Source of the DNA: an uncultured SAR116 cluster alpha proteobacterium
GTDB taxonomy: Bacteria; Pseudomonadota; Alphaproteobacteria; Puniceispirillales; Marisalimonadaceae
DNA: 64,000 nucleotides
Assembly (NCBI GenBank): GCA_902618025.1
Contig: CACMYY010000002.1
Coordinates: forward strand, 81,153-145,152
Direction: 5' to 3'
In this document: one piece after another, positions 38,121 through 47,951 of the stretch
Position numbering within the stretch: the first letter of the stretch is position 1
How the letters are laid out: each line of letters opens with the position of its first letter
The notes under the pieces: generated by a model
Told to the model about the DNA's origin: nothing
Databases searched by the model: none
What the model saw: only the letters and a program-made list of their open reading frames with translations
Translations under genes and position numbers: made by a program

Positions 38121-39002
38121 ATGTCTGTATTGATTAACAAAGATACAAAAGTTATTTGCCAAGGATTTACTGGAGGGCAAGGAACTTTTCATTCAGAGCA
38201 AGCAATAATATACGGAACTAAAATGGTTGGAGGAGTTACCCCAGGTAAGGGTGGCACTAAACATTTAAATCTTCCCGTTTTCAATACTGTTCAAGAGTGT
38301 GTTGAAGAAGTTAATCCTGATGCAACAGTTATATATGTTCCTCCTCCTTTTGCAGCTGATTCAATATTAGAAGCTATATCATCAAAAATTCCATTAATAA
38401 TTTGTATTACGGAAGGTATACCAGTCCAAGACATGATAAAAGTTAAACAATTTTTGAAACAGTCAAAATCCAGACTTATTGGGCCTAACTGTCCAGGTGT
38501 AATCACTCCTGGTCAATGCAAAATTGGAATAATGCCAGGACATATTCATACTCCTGGAAAAATAGGAATCGTCTCCAGATCTGGAACATTAACTTATGAA
38601 GCTGTTGCACAAACAACAGTCGCTGGTTTAGGGCAATCAACATGTATTGGAATTGGTGGTGATCCTATTAATGGAACAAATTTTATAGACTGCTTAGATA
38701 TGTTTCTTAATGATGAGCAAACAGAGGCAATATTGATGATTGGTGAAATTGGTGGAAATGCTGAAGAAGAAGCAGCAAATTTCTTTAAAGATCATAAAAT
38801 TAAAAAACCAATAGCAGGGTTTATTGCTGGAAAAACTGCTCCTCCAGGTAGAACAATGGGTCATGCCGGTGCAATAGTTAGTGGCGGAAGTGGAAGTGCA
38901 GATGCCAAAGTTAAAGTCATGAATGATTGTGGGTTTGTAATGTCTGAATCTCCATCAGGGTTAGGTGAAGCAGTTTTAAAAGCAATAGAAGAATGGAAAT
39001 AA
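38121..39002 (+). CDS. sucD: Succinyl-CoA synthetase alpha subunit
   Basis: 293 residues from ATG 38121 ([21 protein letters not shown]). The CoA-binding Rossmann domain contains GGVTPGKGG, and [13 protein letters not shown] ([12 protein letters not shown]) follows. [20 protein letters not shown] and the phosphohistidine region [14 protein letters not shown] are canonical. It overlaps nothing once the downstream start is used. It partners sucC directly upstream. Confidence 0.96.
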   Translation: MSVLINKDTKVICQGFTGGQGTFHSEQAIIYGTKMVGGVTPGKGGTKHLNLPVFNTVQECVEEVNPDATVIYVPPPFAADSILEAISSKIPLIICITEGIPVQDMIKVKQFLKQSKSRLIGPNCPGVITPGQCKIGIMPGHIHTPGKIGIVSRSGTLTYEAVAQTTVAGLGQSTCIGIGGDPINGTNFIDCLDMFLNDEQTEAILMIGEIGGNAEEEAANFFKDHKIKKPIAGFIAGKTAPPGRTMGHAGAIVSGGSGSADAKVKVMNDCGFVMSESPSGLGEAVLKAIEEWK

Positions 39003-39023
39003 CTTGATTTAATTGTTAAGTTT

Positions 39024-39053
39024 TTGTTTATTGTATTTTAGGCATATTATACT
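39024..39053 (+). promoter_or_regulatory. Candidate sigma70 promoter upstream of sucA
   Basis: TTGTTT (39024-39029) and TATACT (39048-39053) are separated by 18 bases, and the ATG of sucA is 18 bases further, with AAAGGA in between. It sits in the 69-base gap between sucD and sucA, so sucAB-lpd may have its own start within the TCA block. Confidence 0.35.
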
Positions 39054-39071
39054 ATAAAAGGACTATAAACC

Positions 39072-41966
39072 ATGAACGATCAAAGCTCTGACCAAAGCTT
39101 TCTTTCTGGTGCTAATGCTACCTTCATAAATGATTTGTATAAAGAATGGAAAGAAAACTCAAATTCAGTTCCAAAGGAATGGGATTTATGGTTTAAAGCA
39201 AATGCAGACGACAATTTATTAGATGAAGGACCTAGTTGGGCTAAAAAAAACAGTAAGGTAATTGGAGCTGTCGATACTGTTGAAAGTGTAAAAGCAGTTG
39301 CACGAGGAATAGCAGGCAAAGGTAATTTATCTGCTACAGATTTGAGAGCAGCAACAACCGACTCAATTAGAGCTATTATGCTCATTAGAGCTTACAGGAT
39401 TAATGGACATCTTTTAGCTAAAGTAGATCCCCTCAATTTACAAGAACAGAACATTCATCCTGAACTAGATCCTAAAACTTATGGATTTACTAACGAAGAC
39501 TGGGATAGACCAATATTTATAGACTATGTCCTAGGTATGGAGTCAGCCACACTCAGACAAATAATGGAAATAGTAAAAGAGACTTATTGTGGTTCCATAG
39601 GAATTGAATTTATGCATGTTCAGGATCCAGCTCAGAAAGCATGGATACAAGAAAGGATTGAGTCAATTCGTAATGCTACAGAATTCACTAATAGAGGTAA
39701 AAAGGCTATATACGAACGTTTAGTTGGAGCAGAAACATTCGAACAATTTCTTCACAAAAAATATGCGGGAACCAAAAGATTTGGACTAGATGGGTCGGAG
39801 TCAGTAGTACCTGCAATAGAGCAAATACTGAAACGTGGTAGCCAATTAGGAATGAAAGAAGTTGTGATAGCAATGGCTCACAGGGGTAGACTCAACCTAC
39901 TATACAATATTTTAAACAAACCTTTTCGCGCGATTATCTCTGAATTTTTAGGTAATCAAGCAAATCCAGAAGAAGCTGGAGGCTCTGGAGATGTTAAGTA
40001 CCATATGGGTGCCTCAGCTGACAGAGAATTTGATGGGAAAACTGTTCATTTATCTCTGCAAGCCAATCCTTCACATCTAGAGGTTGTAGCACCTGTTGTA
40101 ATAGGAAGGGTGCGAGCAAAACAAAATCAACACAATGATACTAATGATAGGCTATCGGTATTAGGAATTGTTCTACACGGTGATGCTGCTTTTGCAGGTC
40201 AGGGAATAGTCGCTGAAACTTTTGATTTTTCTGGACTTAGAGGATACAGGACTGGTGGGACAATACATATAGTTGTGAATAATCAAATAGGGTTTACTAC
40301 TAGCCCAAATTACTCTCGATCCAGTCCTTATTGTACTGATGTAGCCAAAATGGTAATGGCTCCTATAATGCATATAAATGGAGATGATCCAGAAGCTGTT
40401 GTGCATGCCTCTAGAATTGCAACTGAATTCAGGCAAAAATTTGCATGTGATGTAGTGCTAGATATTATAAGTTATCGTCGTTATGGTCACAATGAAGGTG
40501 ATGAACCGGCTTTTACTCAACCGTTAATGTATAAAACAATAGGTTCTCATGAAAGCATCAGTAAAATTTATGCACAAAAGCTTGTTAATCAAGGAATTAT
40601 AACTCAACAAGAAGCTAAAGACGAAGTTGAAAATTACAACAATTATTTAGAAAAAGAATTTATAGCTGGCTCAAGTTACAAACCTAACAAGGCTGACTGG
40701 TTAGAAGGGCAATGGTCAAACTTAAGAACAGCTCACGGCGACGCAAGAAGAGGTGAAACATCTGTTTCAACAGAAATGCTAAAAGAAATTGGAAAAGCAA
40801 TCACTACTATTCCTAAGGGTTTTCAAATTAATAAAAAATTATTAAGAGTTATTGATGCTCGCAAAAAAGCTATCGAGAGTGGAGAAGGAATTGATTGGTC
40901 AACTGCAGAACATCTTGCGTTTGGCTCGTTGCTTTTAGAAGGTCATCCAGTAAGACTATCTGGTCAGGATAGTTGTAGAGGAACTTTTTCTCAAAGACAC
41001 TCAGTCTTCATAGATCAAATTTCTGAAAATAGGTACACTCCTTTAAATAATATAAAAGATAAACAAGAAACATTTGAAGTAATTGATTCACCATTGTCAG
41101 AAGCTTCTGTACTTGGATTTGAATACGGTTTTTCTTTGACCGAACCAACAGCTTTGGTCATGTGGGAGGCACAATTTGGAGATTTCGCCAATGGTGCTCA
41201 AGTCATAGTAGATCAATTTATTTCAAGTGGTGAGGCAAAATGGTTAAGAATGTCAGGTTTAGTTATGCTTTTACCACACGGTTACGAAGGTCAAGGACCA
41301 GAACATTCGTCAGCCAGATTAGAAAGATATCTACAGCTATGTGGTGAAGATAATATGCAGGTATTAAATTGTAGCACACCTGCAAACTATTTTCATGCGT
41401 TGCGAAGACAATTAAAACGAGATTTTCGTAAACCCCTTATAATTATGACCCCCAAGAGTTTACTTAGACATAAAATGTGCTTATCTAGTTTGTCAGATAT
41501 GTCAGAAAAAACTGCTTTTAGAAGAGTCATTAGAGACCCAAACGTTAAACTCAAGGATAGTGAAATTAAAAGAGTAGTAATTTGTTCAGGTAAAGTATTT
41601 TATAATTTATTAGAAGAAAGAGAAAAAAGAAAAATTAATAATATTCGAATACTAAGACTAGAACAAATTTATCCTTTTCCATCAAAAACATTAAAAGAAA
41701 TGTTATCAAAAACTCCAAGTGCTGAAATTGTCTGGTGTCAGGAAGAACCGAAGAATATGGGAGCATGGTTTTTTGTTGATAGAAGGATAGAGCAAGTGCT
41801 GATTGATATTAAAGCTAAGTTATCAAGACCAATTTATGTAGGAAGATCAGAAGCCGCTTCCCCAGCAACGGGCTCTTTTTCTAGACACAACAAAGAGCAA
41901 AATGATTTAGTAAATCATGCTCTTGAATTGACTACAAAAAAAGCTAGCCGACATGCAGCAGAGTAG
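39072..41966 (+). CDS. sucA: 2-oxoglutarate dehydrogenase E1 component
   Basis: 964 residues, complete. The N-terminal [17 protein letters not shown] is the peptide that contacts E2 in this family. Thiamine-diphosphate motifs: [29 protein letters not shown], and [12 protein letters not shown], then [17 protein letters not shown]. The C-terminal transketolase-like part has [16 protein letters not shown] and [19 protein letters not shown]. It decarboxylates 2-oxoglutarate and passes the succinyl group to lipoyl-SucB. sucB follows after eight bases. Confidence 0.97.
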   Translation: MNDQSSDQSFLSGANATFINDLYKEWKENSNSVPKEWDLWFKANADDNLLDEGPSWAKKNSKVIGAVDTVESVKAVARGIAGKGNLSATDLRAATTDSIRAIMLIRAYRINGHLLAKVDPLNLQEQNIHPELDPKTYGFTNEDWDRPIFIDYVLGMESATLRQIMEIVKETYCGSIGIEFMHVQDPAQKAWIQERIESIRNATEFTNRGKKAIYERLVGAETFEQFLHKKYAGTKRFGLDGSESVVPAIEQILKRGSQLGMKEVVIAMAHRGRLNLLYNILNKPFRAIISEFLGNQANPEEAGGSGDVKYHMGASADREFDGKTVHLSLQANPSHLEVVAPVVIGRVRAKQNQHNDTNDRLSVLGIVLHGDAAFAGQGIVAETFDFSGLRGYRTGGTIHIVVNNQIGFTTSPNYSRSSPYCTDVAKMVMAPIMHINGDDPEAVVHASRIATEFRQKFACDVVLDIISYRRYGHNEGDEPAFTQPLMYKTIGSHESISKIYAQKLVNQGIITQQEAKDEVENYNNYLEKEFIAGSSYKPNKADWLEGQWSNLRTAHGDARRGETSVSTEMLKEIGKAITTIPKGFQINKKLLRVIDARKKAIESGEGIDWSTAEHLAFGSLLLEGHPVRLSGQDSCRGTFSQRHSVFIDQISENRYTPLNNIKDKQETFEVIDSPLSEASVLGFEYGFSLTEPTALVMWEAQFGDFANGAQVIVDQFISSGEAKWLRMSGLVMLLPHGYEGQGPEHSSARLERYLQLCGEDNMQVLNCSTPANYFHALRRQLKRDFRKPLIIMTPKSLLRHKMCLSSLSDMSEKTAFRRVIRDPNVKLKDSEIKRVVICSGKVFYNLLEEREKRKINNIRILRLEQIYPFPSKTLKEMLSKTPSAEIVWCQEEPKNMGAWFFVDRRIEQVLIDIKAKLSRPIYVGRSEAASPATGSFSRHNKEQNDLVNHALELTTKKASRHAAE

Positions 41967-41974
41967 GTCATTTG

Positions 41975-43264
41975 ATGAACAATAAAAACAAAATTGTTCA
42001 GAAGTTAGCAATGCCCTCAGCCGCAAAGCTTATAGTAGAAAAAAACTTAGATTTAAATGCAGTAATTGGAACCGGTGTAGATGGAAGAGTTACTAAAGGG
42101 GATGTTCTTCTTCACTTAAACTTGATTAAAAATAAAACAAATGAAGAAGAAACTTCTAAACCGCAAAAAAATATTCTTAAAGGAAAGGAAAATGGTATGG
42201 ATGTCTTAGTACCAGTTTTAGGAGAGTCTGTTGTAGAGGCAACTGTTTCCAAATGGATCAAGCAACAAGGAGATTTCGTAGAAGTTGACGATCCAATTGT
42301 AGAATTGGAAACAGATAAGGTAACATTAGAAGTTCCAGCTTCTATTTCAGGAATATTAGAAAACACTGTTGTTTCTGAAGGAGACACAGTAGAAGTTGGC
42401 GCTCTACTAGGAACGATAATTGCTGGAAAAAAACCTGATAAAATAGAAGAAGTTTCTGAAGAAGTAAAAGTCAAAGATGTAGAAAAAGAAAAACCAGCGA
42501 CAAATAAACTTGAAACTAAATCTAATGATCAAGTAATTCAAAACAGGCGTAATGAAGATAATGTTAGTCTTGAAGAGAGAATTCCGATGTCTCGTCTTCG
42601 TCAAGCTATAGCCAGAAGATTAAAAGAAGCGCAGAACACAGCAGCAATGTTAACAACATACAATGAAGTTGACATGTCAGCACTAATGGAAATGAGAAAG
42701 AATTATCAGGAAAGTTTTGAAAAGAAGAACGGTGTTAGACTTGGATATATGAGTTTTTTTGTTAAAGCATCAATAGACGCGTTGAATCAATTCCCAGCTG
42801 TGAATGCGGAAATAGACGGTAATGACATTATTTATAAGAATTATTATAACATAGGAGTGGCTGTTGGAACATCCCAAGGTTTGGTTGTTCCTGTTCTAAA
42901 AAATGCAGACAAAATGTCTTTTGGTGAAACTGAAACAACAATTGCTGAGTTTGGCAAAAGAGCTAAAGAAGGTAATTTAGCAATGTCTGACATGGCAGGT
43001 GGAACTTTTACTATTTCAAATGGTGGTGTCTACGGATCATTGATGTCTTCACCAATTTTGAACCCACCTCAATCCGGTATATTAGGAATGCACAAAATTC
43101 AAAAAAGACCAGTGGCAATAGGAGACAACATTGAGATTAGGCCAATGATGTATCTGGCGCTTTCTTATGATCATAGAATTATTGATGGACGAGAAGCTGT
43201 ATCTTTTTTAGTAAGGATTAAAGAAATAATAGAAGATCCAAGACGTCTTGTAGTAGGCGCTTAA
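41975..43264 (+). CDS. sucB: 2-oxoglutarate dehydrogenase E2 (dihydrolipoamide succinyltransferase), domain-permuted
   Basis: 429 residues from ATG 41975 (a TTG directly precedes it). Domain order is unusual. Residues about 11-48 are the E3-binding domain ([12 protein letters not shown], then [17 protein letters not shown]). Residues about 75-151 are the lipoyl domain ([20 protein letters not shown], lipoyl Lys about 115 in ETDKVTLEV). Residues about 152-202 are a charged linker without a second E3-binding motif, and 203-429 are the catalytic core ([15 protein letters not shown] through [16 protein letters not shown] with the catalytic His). Normal E2 order is lipoyl, E3-binding, core. All functional motifs remain present. 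It lies between sucA and lpd. Confidence 0.93.
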   Translation: MNNKNKIVQKLAMPSAAKLIVEKNLDLNAVIGTGVDGRVTKGDVLLHLNLIKNKTNEEETSKPQKNILKGKENGMDVLVPVLGESVVEATVSKWIKQQGDFVEVDDPIVELETDKVTLEVPASISGILENTVVSEGDTVEVGALLGTIIAGKKPDKIEEVSEEVKVKDVEKEKPATNKLETKSNDQVIQNRRNEDNVSLEERIPMSRLRQAIARRLKEAQNTAAMLTTYNEVDMSALMEMRKNYQESFEKKNGVRLGYMSFFVKASIDALNQFPAVNAEIDGNDIIYKNYYNIGVAVGTSQGLVVPVLKNADKMSFGETETTIAEFGKRAKEGNLAMSDMAGGTFTISNGGVYGSLMSSPILNPPQSGILGMHKIQKRPVAIGDNIEIRPMMYLALSYDHRIIDGREAVSFLVRIKEIIEDPRRLVVGA

Positions 43265-43285
43265 TGTGAAAATTAAAGGTGTTAA

Positions 43286-44698
43286 ATGTCTGATAAAAAA
43301 TTTGATCTTGTCGTAATAGGCTCAGGACCAGGAGGGTACGTTGCTGCTATTGTAGCTGCTCAAAAAGGTATGGAAGTAGCCTGTATAGAAAAACGAAAAA
43401 CTCTAGGTGGAACATGTTTGAATGTAGGATGTATTCCATCTAAAGCATTGTTACATGCGTCAGAACAATACGAAAATTCAATTAAATCTAATGGTAATGA
43501 GGAATGGGGCATCAGATGTAAAGAAGTAAAACTCGACTTACCAAAATTACTTAAAAAAAAGTTAGGTATTGTAGACGAACTTACAAAAGGAATAGACTTC
43601 CTATTCAAAAAAAATAAAGTTACTAAATATATTGCGACTGCAAAAATTTTATCTCCTAATGAAATTGAAATCATTAATGATGAAAAAAATGAAATAATTA
43701 ATGCTGATAAAATAATCATTGCAACAGGATCCGAACCTACAAATCTTCCAAATATTAATATCGACGAAAAGAAAATTGTAACGTCAACAGGTGCCCTAGA
43801 GTTGGATAATGTTCCGCAAAAGATGGTTGTCATTGGTGCTGGAATAATTGGTCTTGAAATGGGTACTGTATGGAGAAGGCTTGGAGCAGAAGTTGAGGTG
43901 GTAGAATATCTGCCTAGAATTTTACCTGGAATAGACGATGAAATAGCAAAAAATTTCATGAAAATACTTCAAAAGCAAGGTGTAAAATTTAAACTTGGCC
44001 ACTCAGTTGAAAAAGCAAAGATAGAAAAAGATAAAGTATTGCTCTCTATTAAAGATGTTAATAATAATACACTTAATGAATTAGTTGCAGATGTTGCGCT
44101 TGTATCAGTTGGTAGAAAACCAAATACTTACGGATTAGGTTTAGAAAAATTAAATTTAAAAATAGACAAGCTTGGGTTCATAGAAACAAATGAAAATTTT
44201 CAAACTTCAATTTCAAATATTTATGCAATTGGTGATGTAATTAGGGGGCCTATGTTAGCCCACAAAGCTGAAGAAGATGGTGTTGCGGTTGTTGAAATAA
44301 TTAATGGTGAAGCAGGACATGTAGATTACAATCTTGTTCCAGGTATCATATATACTTCACCTGAAGTAGCGGTTATTGGTAAAACAGAAGAAGAATTAAA
44401 AGCAGCAGGAATATCTTACAACAAAGGAACATTTCCACTAATGGCTAATAGCAGAGCTAAAGCAATTAATCATACTGATGGTATGGTAAAGATACTTTCA
44501 GACAAATTAACAGATAAAATACTTGGTGCTCACATGATTGGCCATGAAGCAGGTACTGTAATACATGAATTATCCATTGCTATGGGATTTGGCGCGTCAT
44601 CTGAGGATGTAGCTAGAATATGCCACGGTCACCCTACAGTTAATGAGGCAATTAAAGAAGCTGCCCTAGCAACTTATTCTAAATCAATACATTTTTAA
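43286..44698 (+). CDS. lpd: Dihydrolipoyl dehydrogenase (E3)
   Basis: 470 residues. FAD motif VVIGSGPGGYVAAI; redox disulfide Cys 44 and 49 in GGTCLNVGCIPSK; NAD motif VVIGAGIIGLEMG; second FAD motif SNIYAIGDVIRGPMLAHKAEEDG; and the C-terminal active-site HGHPTVNEAIKEA. It reoxidises the lipoyl group on SucB and is adjacent to sucAB, so it is most likely the dedicated E3 of that complex and may also serve others. Its stop shares the TTAA at 44695-44698 with the convergent SMR gene. Confidence 0.96.
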   Translation: MSDKKFDLVVIGSGPGGYVAAIVAAQKGMEVACIEKRKTLGGTCLNVGCIPSKALLHASEQYENSIKSNGNEEWGIRCKEVKLDLPKLLKKKLGIVDELTKGIDFLFKKNKVTKYIATAKILSPNEIEIINDEKNEIINADKIIIATGSEPTNLPNINIDEKKIVTSTGALELDNVPQKMVVIGAGIIGLEMGTVWRRLGAEVEVVEYLPRILPGIDDEIAKNFMKILQKQGVKFKLGHSVEKAKIEKDKVLLSIKDVNNNTLNELVADVALVSVGRKPNTYGLGLEKLNLKIDKLGFIETNENFQTSISNIYAIGDVIRGPMLAHKAEEDGVAVVEIINGEAGHVDYNLVPGIIYTSPEVAVIGKTEEELKAAGISYNKGTFPLMANSRAKAINHTDGMVKILSDKLTDKILGAHMIGHEAGTVIHELSIAMGFGASSEDVARICHGHPTVNEAIKEAALATYSKSIHF

Positions 44699-45024
44699 TT
44701 GGCACTCATCTTACTGAAAAAAACTAATATTATCACTCCAAGAACTATTAGGAACAGCCCTAAAATAGCTAACATATCTGGTATTTCTTTATATTTTAAG
44801 GCGCCTAAAATTGTAATTGCAGAAATACCTATACCTGCCCAAATTGAATATGTAATTGCGATAGGAATAGTTTTCATTGCAAGCATCATAAAATAAAAAG
44901 CAGTTCCATACCCTAAAACAACGTAGGTTGTTGGCAAAAACTCTGTAAGATTGTTGGTACTTTTAAGATAAGTAGTTGCTATCACCTCACCAACAATAGC
45001 TATAAAAAGATAAAAGTATCCCAT
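44695..45024 (-). CDS. Small multidrug resistance (SMR/EmrE) family transporter
   Basis: 109 residues, four membrane helices. The membrane-embedded acidic residue is Glu 13 in FIAIVGEVIATTYLKST, equivalent to EmrE Glu 14, and the family signature AYSIWAG-type is present as TYSIWAGIGISAITI. It would export cationic compounds or guanidinium by proton antiport in the inner membrane. It converges on lpd with a four-base overlap. The SugE/Gdx and EmrE subtypes cannot be separated by eye. Confidence 0.88.
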   Translation of the reverse strand: MGYFYLFIAIVGEVIATTYLKSTNNLTEFLPTTYVVLGYGTAFYFMMLAMKTIPIAITYSIWAGIGISAITILGALKYKEIPDMLAILGLFLIVLGVIILVFFSKMSAN

Positions 45025-45106
45025 CTTTATCCTGATATTTACTTTTGTTTGTATTATTTCACTTTTCTAATTATAATATGAAAAAAAATATTTTATAGTT
45101 TTAAAT

Positions 45107-45883
45107 ATGGATGAAATTAAACAAAACGAAAACTTCTTAACAAATAACAACTATGATGAAGAGAGAAAAGACTTATCTGCCGCATTTAGATGGGCAGAAA
45201 AAAGTAATTTGCATGAAGCTGTTGCAAATCATTTCAGTCTTGCAGTTAATTCTGAAGGTACAAAATTCTTAATGAATCCCAACATGTGGCACTTTTCAAG
45301 AATTAAGGCATCTGATTTACTTTTATTAGACGTTAATGATAAGTCAGTTCTTTGTGGAGATAATCCACCAGATGCAACAGCGTGGGGATTACATGGAGCA
45401 ATTCATAAATTATGTCCACATGCAAAATGTATAATGCATGTACACTCTATATATGCAACCACTCTAGCTTCCATTGAAGATTGTATTTTACCTCCAATAA
45501 ATCAAGTTGCGTCTATGTTTTTCAATAGGCAAGTAGTAGATAAAAATTATGGGGGCTTGGCCTTTGAAGAAGAAGGTAAAAGGTGTGCAGATTTACTCTC
45601 CGACCCCAAAAAACATACTTTTATAATGGGCAATCATGGAATATTAATATTTGGGCAAAATGTTGCTGAAACTTTCAATAGACTATTTTATTTTGAAAGA
45701 GCAGCAAAAATATATGTGCAAGCTCTTCAAACTGGAAAAACACTAAGCATATTAGATGATGTTATTGCTGAGAAAACTGCTCAGGAATTAGAAAATGAAG
45801 AATATCCCAATCCTGCGGGAACTGCTTTTTTAAGAGAGATAAAACTTATTCTTGATCAAGAAAAGTCTGATTATTCTCAATAA
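45107..45883 (+). CDS. Class II aldolase/adducin family protein
   Basis: 258 residues. The zinc-binding motif is MHVHSIYATTLAS, with a second likely His in MGNHGILIFG. An early VANHFSLAV segment is typical. Family members cleave or decarboxylate hydroxy-acid or sugar-phosphate substrates. The substrate here is unknown; no sugar-phosphate pathway genes are adjacent. It stands alone between the SMR gene and htpG with its own 5' gap, so it is probably a single-gene unit. Confidence 0.8.
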   Translation: MDEIKQNENFLTNNNYDEERKDLSAAFRWAEKSNLHEAVANHFSLAVNSEGTKFLMNPNMWHFSRIKASDLLLLDVNDKSVLCGDNPPDATAWGLHGAIHKLCPHAKCIMHVHSIYATTLASIEDCILPPINQVASMFFNRQVVDKNYGGLAFEEEGKRCADLLSDPKKHTFIMGNHGILIFGQNVAETFNRLFYFERAAKIYVQALQTGKTLSILDDVIAEKTAQELENEEYPNPAGTAFLREIKLILDQEKSDYSQ

Positions 45884-45980
45884 TAACTTAAATTCAGAAT
45901 AGTATTTTTAAACTTATTTACGATTATTTATATAAGTAAATTCAAAGACTTTTAATAAAGTCAAAAATATAAATTTTACT

Positions 45981-46009
45981 CTTGAAAAACAAGTTTTAAT
46001 TACTAATTT
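45981..46009 (+). promoter_or_regulatory. Candidate heat-shock (sigma32-type) promoter for htpG
   Basis: CTTGAAA (45981-45987) matches the sigma32 -35 element, followed 14 bases later by a weak AT-rich -10 (ACTAATT) and then 34 bases to the ATG. htpG is a classic heat-shock gene, which makes the site more credible. CTTGAAAAACAAG is also a small inverted repeat. The -10 match is poor. Confidence 0.3.
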
Positions 46010-46043
46010 ACAATATAAATCAACAAAAATTAAGGTAATTTCT

Positions 46044-47942
46044 ATGACTAATATGAACAACAAATTTGAAGCTGATACTGGGAAAATTCTAGATATAGTC
46101 ATTAATTCATTGTACTCAGAAAGAGAAATATTTTTGCGTGAGTTGATTTCAAACGCTTCAGATGCGCTAGATAAAAGAAAATATCTTGGTTTAACAGATA
46201 AAAAAATTGCTAATTCATCAGAAACCCCAGAAGTAATAATAGAAGTGGATAATAAAGAAAAAACTCTAACTATTTCTGATAATGGTATAGGTATGAATGA
46301 GGAAGATCTTAAGTCATCATTAGGAACAATAGCAAGGTCAGGAACAAAAGCTTTTTTAGAGCAAATTTCAAAAAGCAATAAAGATAAAAAAACTGACATG
46401 TCAATGATTGGTCAATTTGGTGTAGGTTTTTATGCTTCATTTATGGTATCGGATGGCGTTGAAGTAATATCTAAGAAAGCAGGTGATAGCCAAGCTTGGA
46501 AGTGGTCTTCAGATGGAAAAACTGGTTTTAATCTAGTTAAAGCTGACAAAGATAATTTTGGAACGTCTATTTTATTAAAACTTAAAAAAGATGCAAAAGA
46601 GTTTCTGGAAGAAACTAGACTTCAATTTATTGTAAGGAAGTATTCGGATCATATTTCTTATCCTGTAAAATTAAGCCAAAAAGATAAAAAAGACTCTGAA
46701 ATTAAAACATTAAATGAAGCGTCTGCCCTTTGGACTCGTCCTGCTAAAGAAATTAAAGATGAACAATATCAAGAATTTTTCTCTCATATAGGTGCAGGCT
46801 TTGGAAAGCCAATCTTAACAATGCATAATAATACAGAAGGAACAATAAGTTACACTAATCTTATTTGTATACCATCTACAAGACCTTTTGATTTATTTAA
46901 TCCTGATAGAAAATCATCTTTAAAATTATATATCAATAGAGTTTTCATAACTGATAAATGTGATGCATTGATACCTAGTTATCTAAGATTTATAAAAGGA
47001 CTTGTTGATACACAAGACATAGATTTGAATGTTAGTAGAGAAATGCTTCAAAATAATCCTGCTGTTGCAAAAATTAGCAAATCTTTAATTGGTAAAATTC
47101 TAAGAGAGCTTAAAAAAGTTAGTGAAAAAGATTTGGATAGTTATAAGAACTTCTGGAAAGAATATGGAGCAGTTCTTAAAGAAGGTTTATATGAGGATGC
47201 AGAAAGAAAAGAAACATTGTTAGATTTATGTAGGTTTTCGACTAATGAAAGTGAAGATCCAATATCTCTATCACAATATTTAGAAAAAATGCCTGATACA
47301 CAAAAAGAAATTTATTACATTTCAGCTGAAACAAGCGCTCAAGCATTAGCTAGTCCACATTTAGAAGGTTTTAAATCAAAAAATATTCCAGTGCTAATAA
47401 TGACAGATGCAATAGACCAATTTTGGTTACCAATGGTTGGATCTTTTAAAGAAAAGAAGTTTACATCAATCACCCAAGGCAAAATAAATTTAGATGAATT
47501 AGACTCAAAAAATAAAGACAAAAAAAATAAGTCTAATGATGATAAAGATAAACAAGATAAAGAGTATGTAGATTTAATCGCCCAACTAAAAGTTGTTTTG
47601 GGAGATCAAGTCAAAGACATAAGGTTATCCTCTAAATTGACAGATAGTCCGGTATGTCTAGTAGCTGATGAAGGTGATATGGATATAGCCATGGAACAAT
47701 TAATGGCTCAAAGAGACTCTAACTATAAAGGAGCCCCGAGAATTTTAGAAATTAATGGAGATCATTCTCTAATCAAAAACATGAAATCACTTCTAAGTAA
47801 AAAAGAAAGTAATGATTTAGTAAGTGATGCTGGAACGCTTTTATTTGAACAAGCAAGACTAATGGAAGGCAAGATGCCAGCTGACCCTGCACAATTTAGT
47901 AAGATAATGAACCAATTTTTAATAAAGGCCATACCTAACTAA
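46044..47942 (+). CDS. htpG: Chaperone HtpG (bacterial Hsp90)
   Basis: 632 residues. The GHKL ATPase domain has ELISNASDALDKRKYL, SDNGIGMNEEDL, TIARSGTKAFL and IGQFGVGFYASFMVSD. The middle domain has RVFITDKCDALIPSYLRFIKG and DLNVSREMLQNNP. The C-terminal dimerisation domain is complete. It refolds or stabilises client proteins with DnaK. Residues about 495-510 form a short Lys/Asp-rich low-complexity insert (DKKNKSNDDKDKQDKE), a variable charged linker. Monocistronic by context. Confidence 0.96.
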   Translation: MTNMNNKFEADTGKILDIVINSLYSEREIFLRELISNASDALDKRKYLGLTDKKIANSSETPEVIIEVDNKEKTLTISDNGIGMNEEDLKSSLGTIARSGTKAFLEQISKSNKDKKTDMSMIGQFGVGFYASFMVSDGVEVISKKAGDSQAWKWSSDGKTGFNLVKADKDNFGTSILLKLKKDAKEFLEETRLQFIVRKYSDHISYPVKLSQKDKKDSEIKTLNEASALWTRPAKEIKDEQYQEFFSHIGAGFGKPILTMHNNTEGTISYTNLICIPSTRPFDLFNPDRKSSLKLYINRVFITDKCDALIPSYLRFIKGLVDTQDIDLNVSREMLQNNPAVAKISKSLIGKILRELKKVSEKDLDSYKNFWKEYGAVLKEGLYEDAERKETLLDLCRFSTNESEDPISLSQYLEKMPDTQKEIYYISAETSAQALASPHLEGFKSKNIPVLIMTDAIDQFWLPMVGSFKEKKFTSITQGKINLDELDSKNKDKKNKSNDDKDKQDKEYVDLIAQLKVVLGDQVKDIRLSSKLTDSPVCLVADEGDMDIAMEQLMAQRDSNYKGAPRILEINGDHSLIKNMKSLLSKKESNDLVSDAGTLLFEQARLMEGKMPADPAQFSKIMNQFLIKAIPN

Positions 47943-47951
47943 TGAAATAAT

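Noticed and set aside
43360..43959. 199-codon minus-strand frame
   Set aside because: Antisense shadow of lpd; Ser/Ile-rich composition typical of reverse-frame artefacts.
45914..46399. 161-codon minus-strand frame at the start of htpG
   Set aside because: Antisense to the conserved HtpG ATPase domain and covering its leader; no family resemblance.
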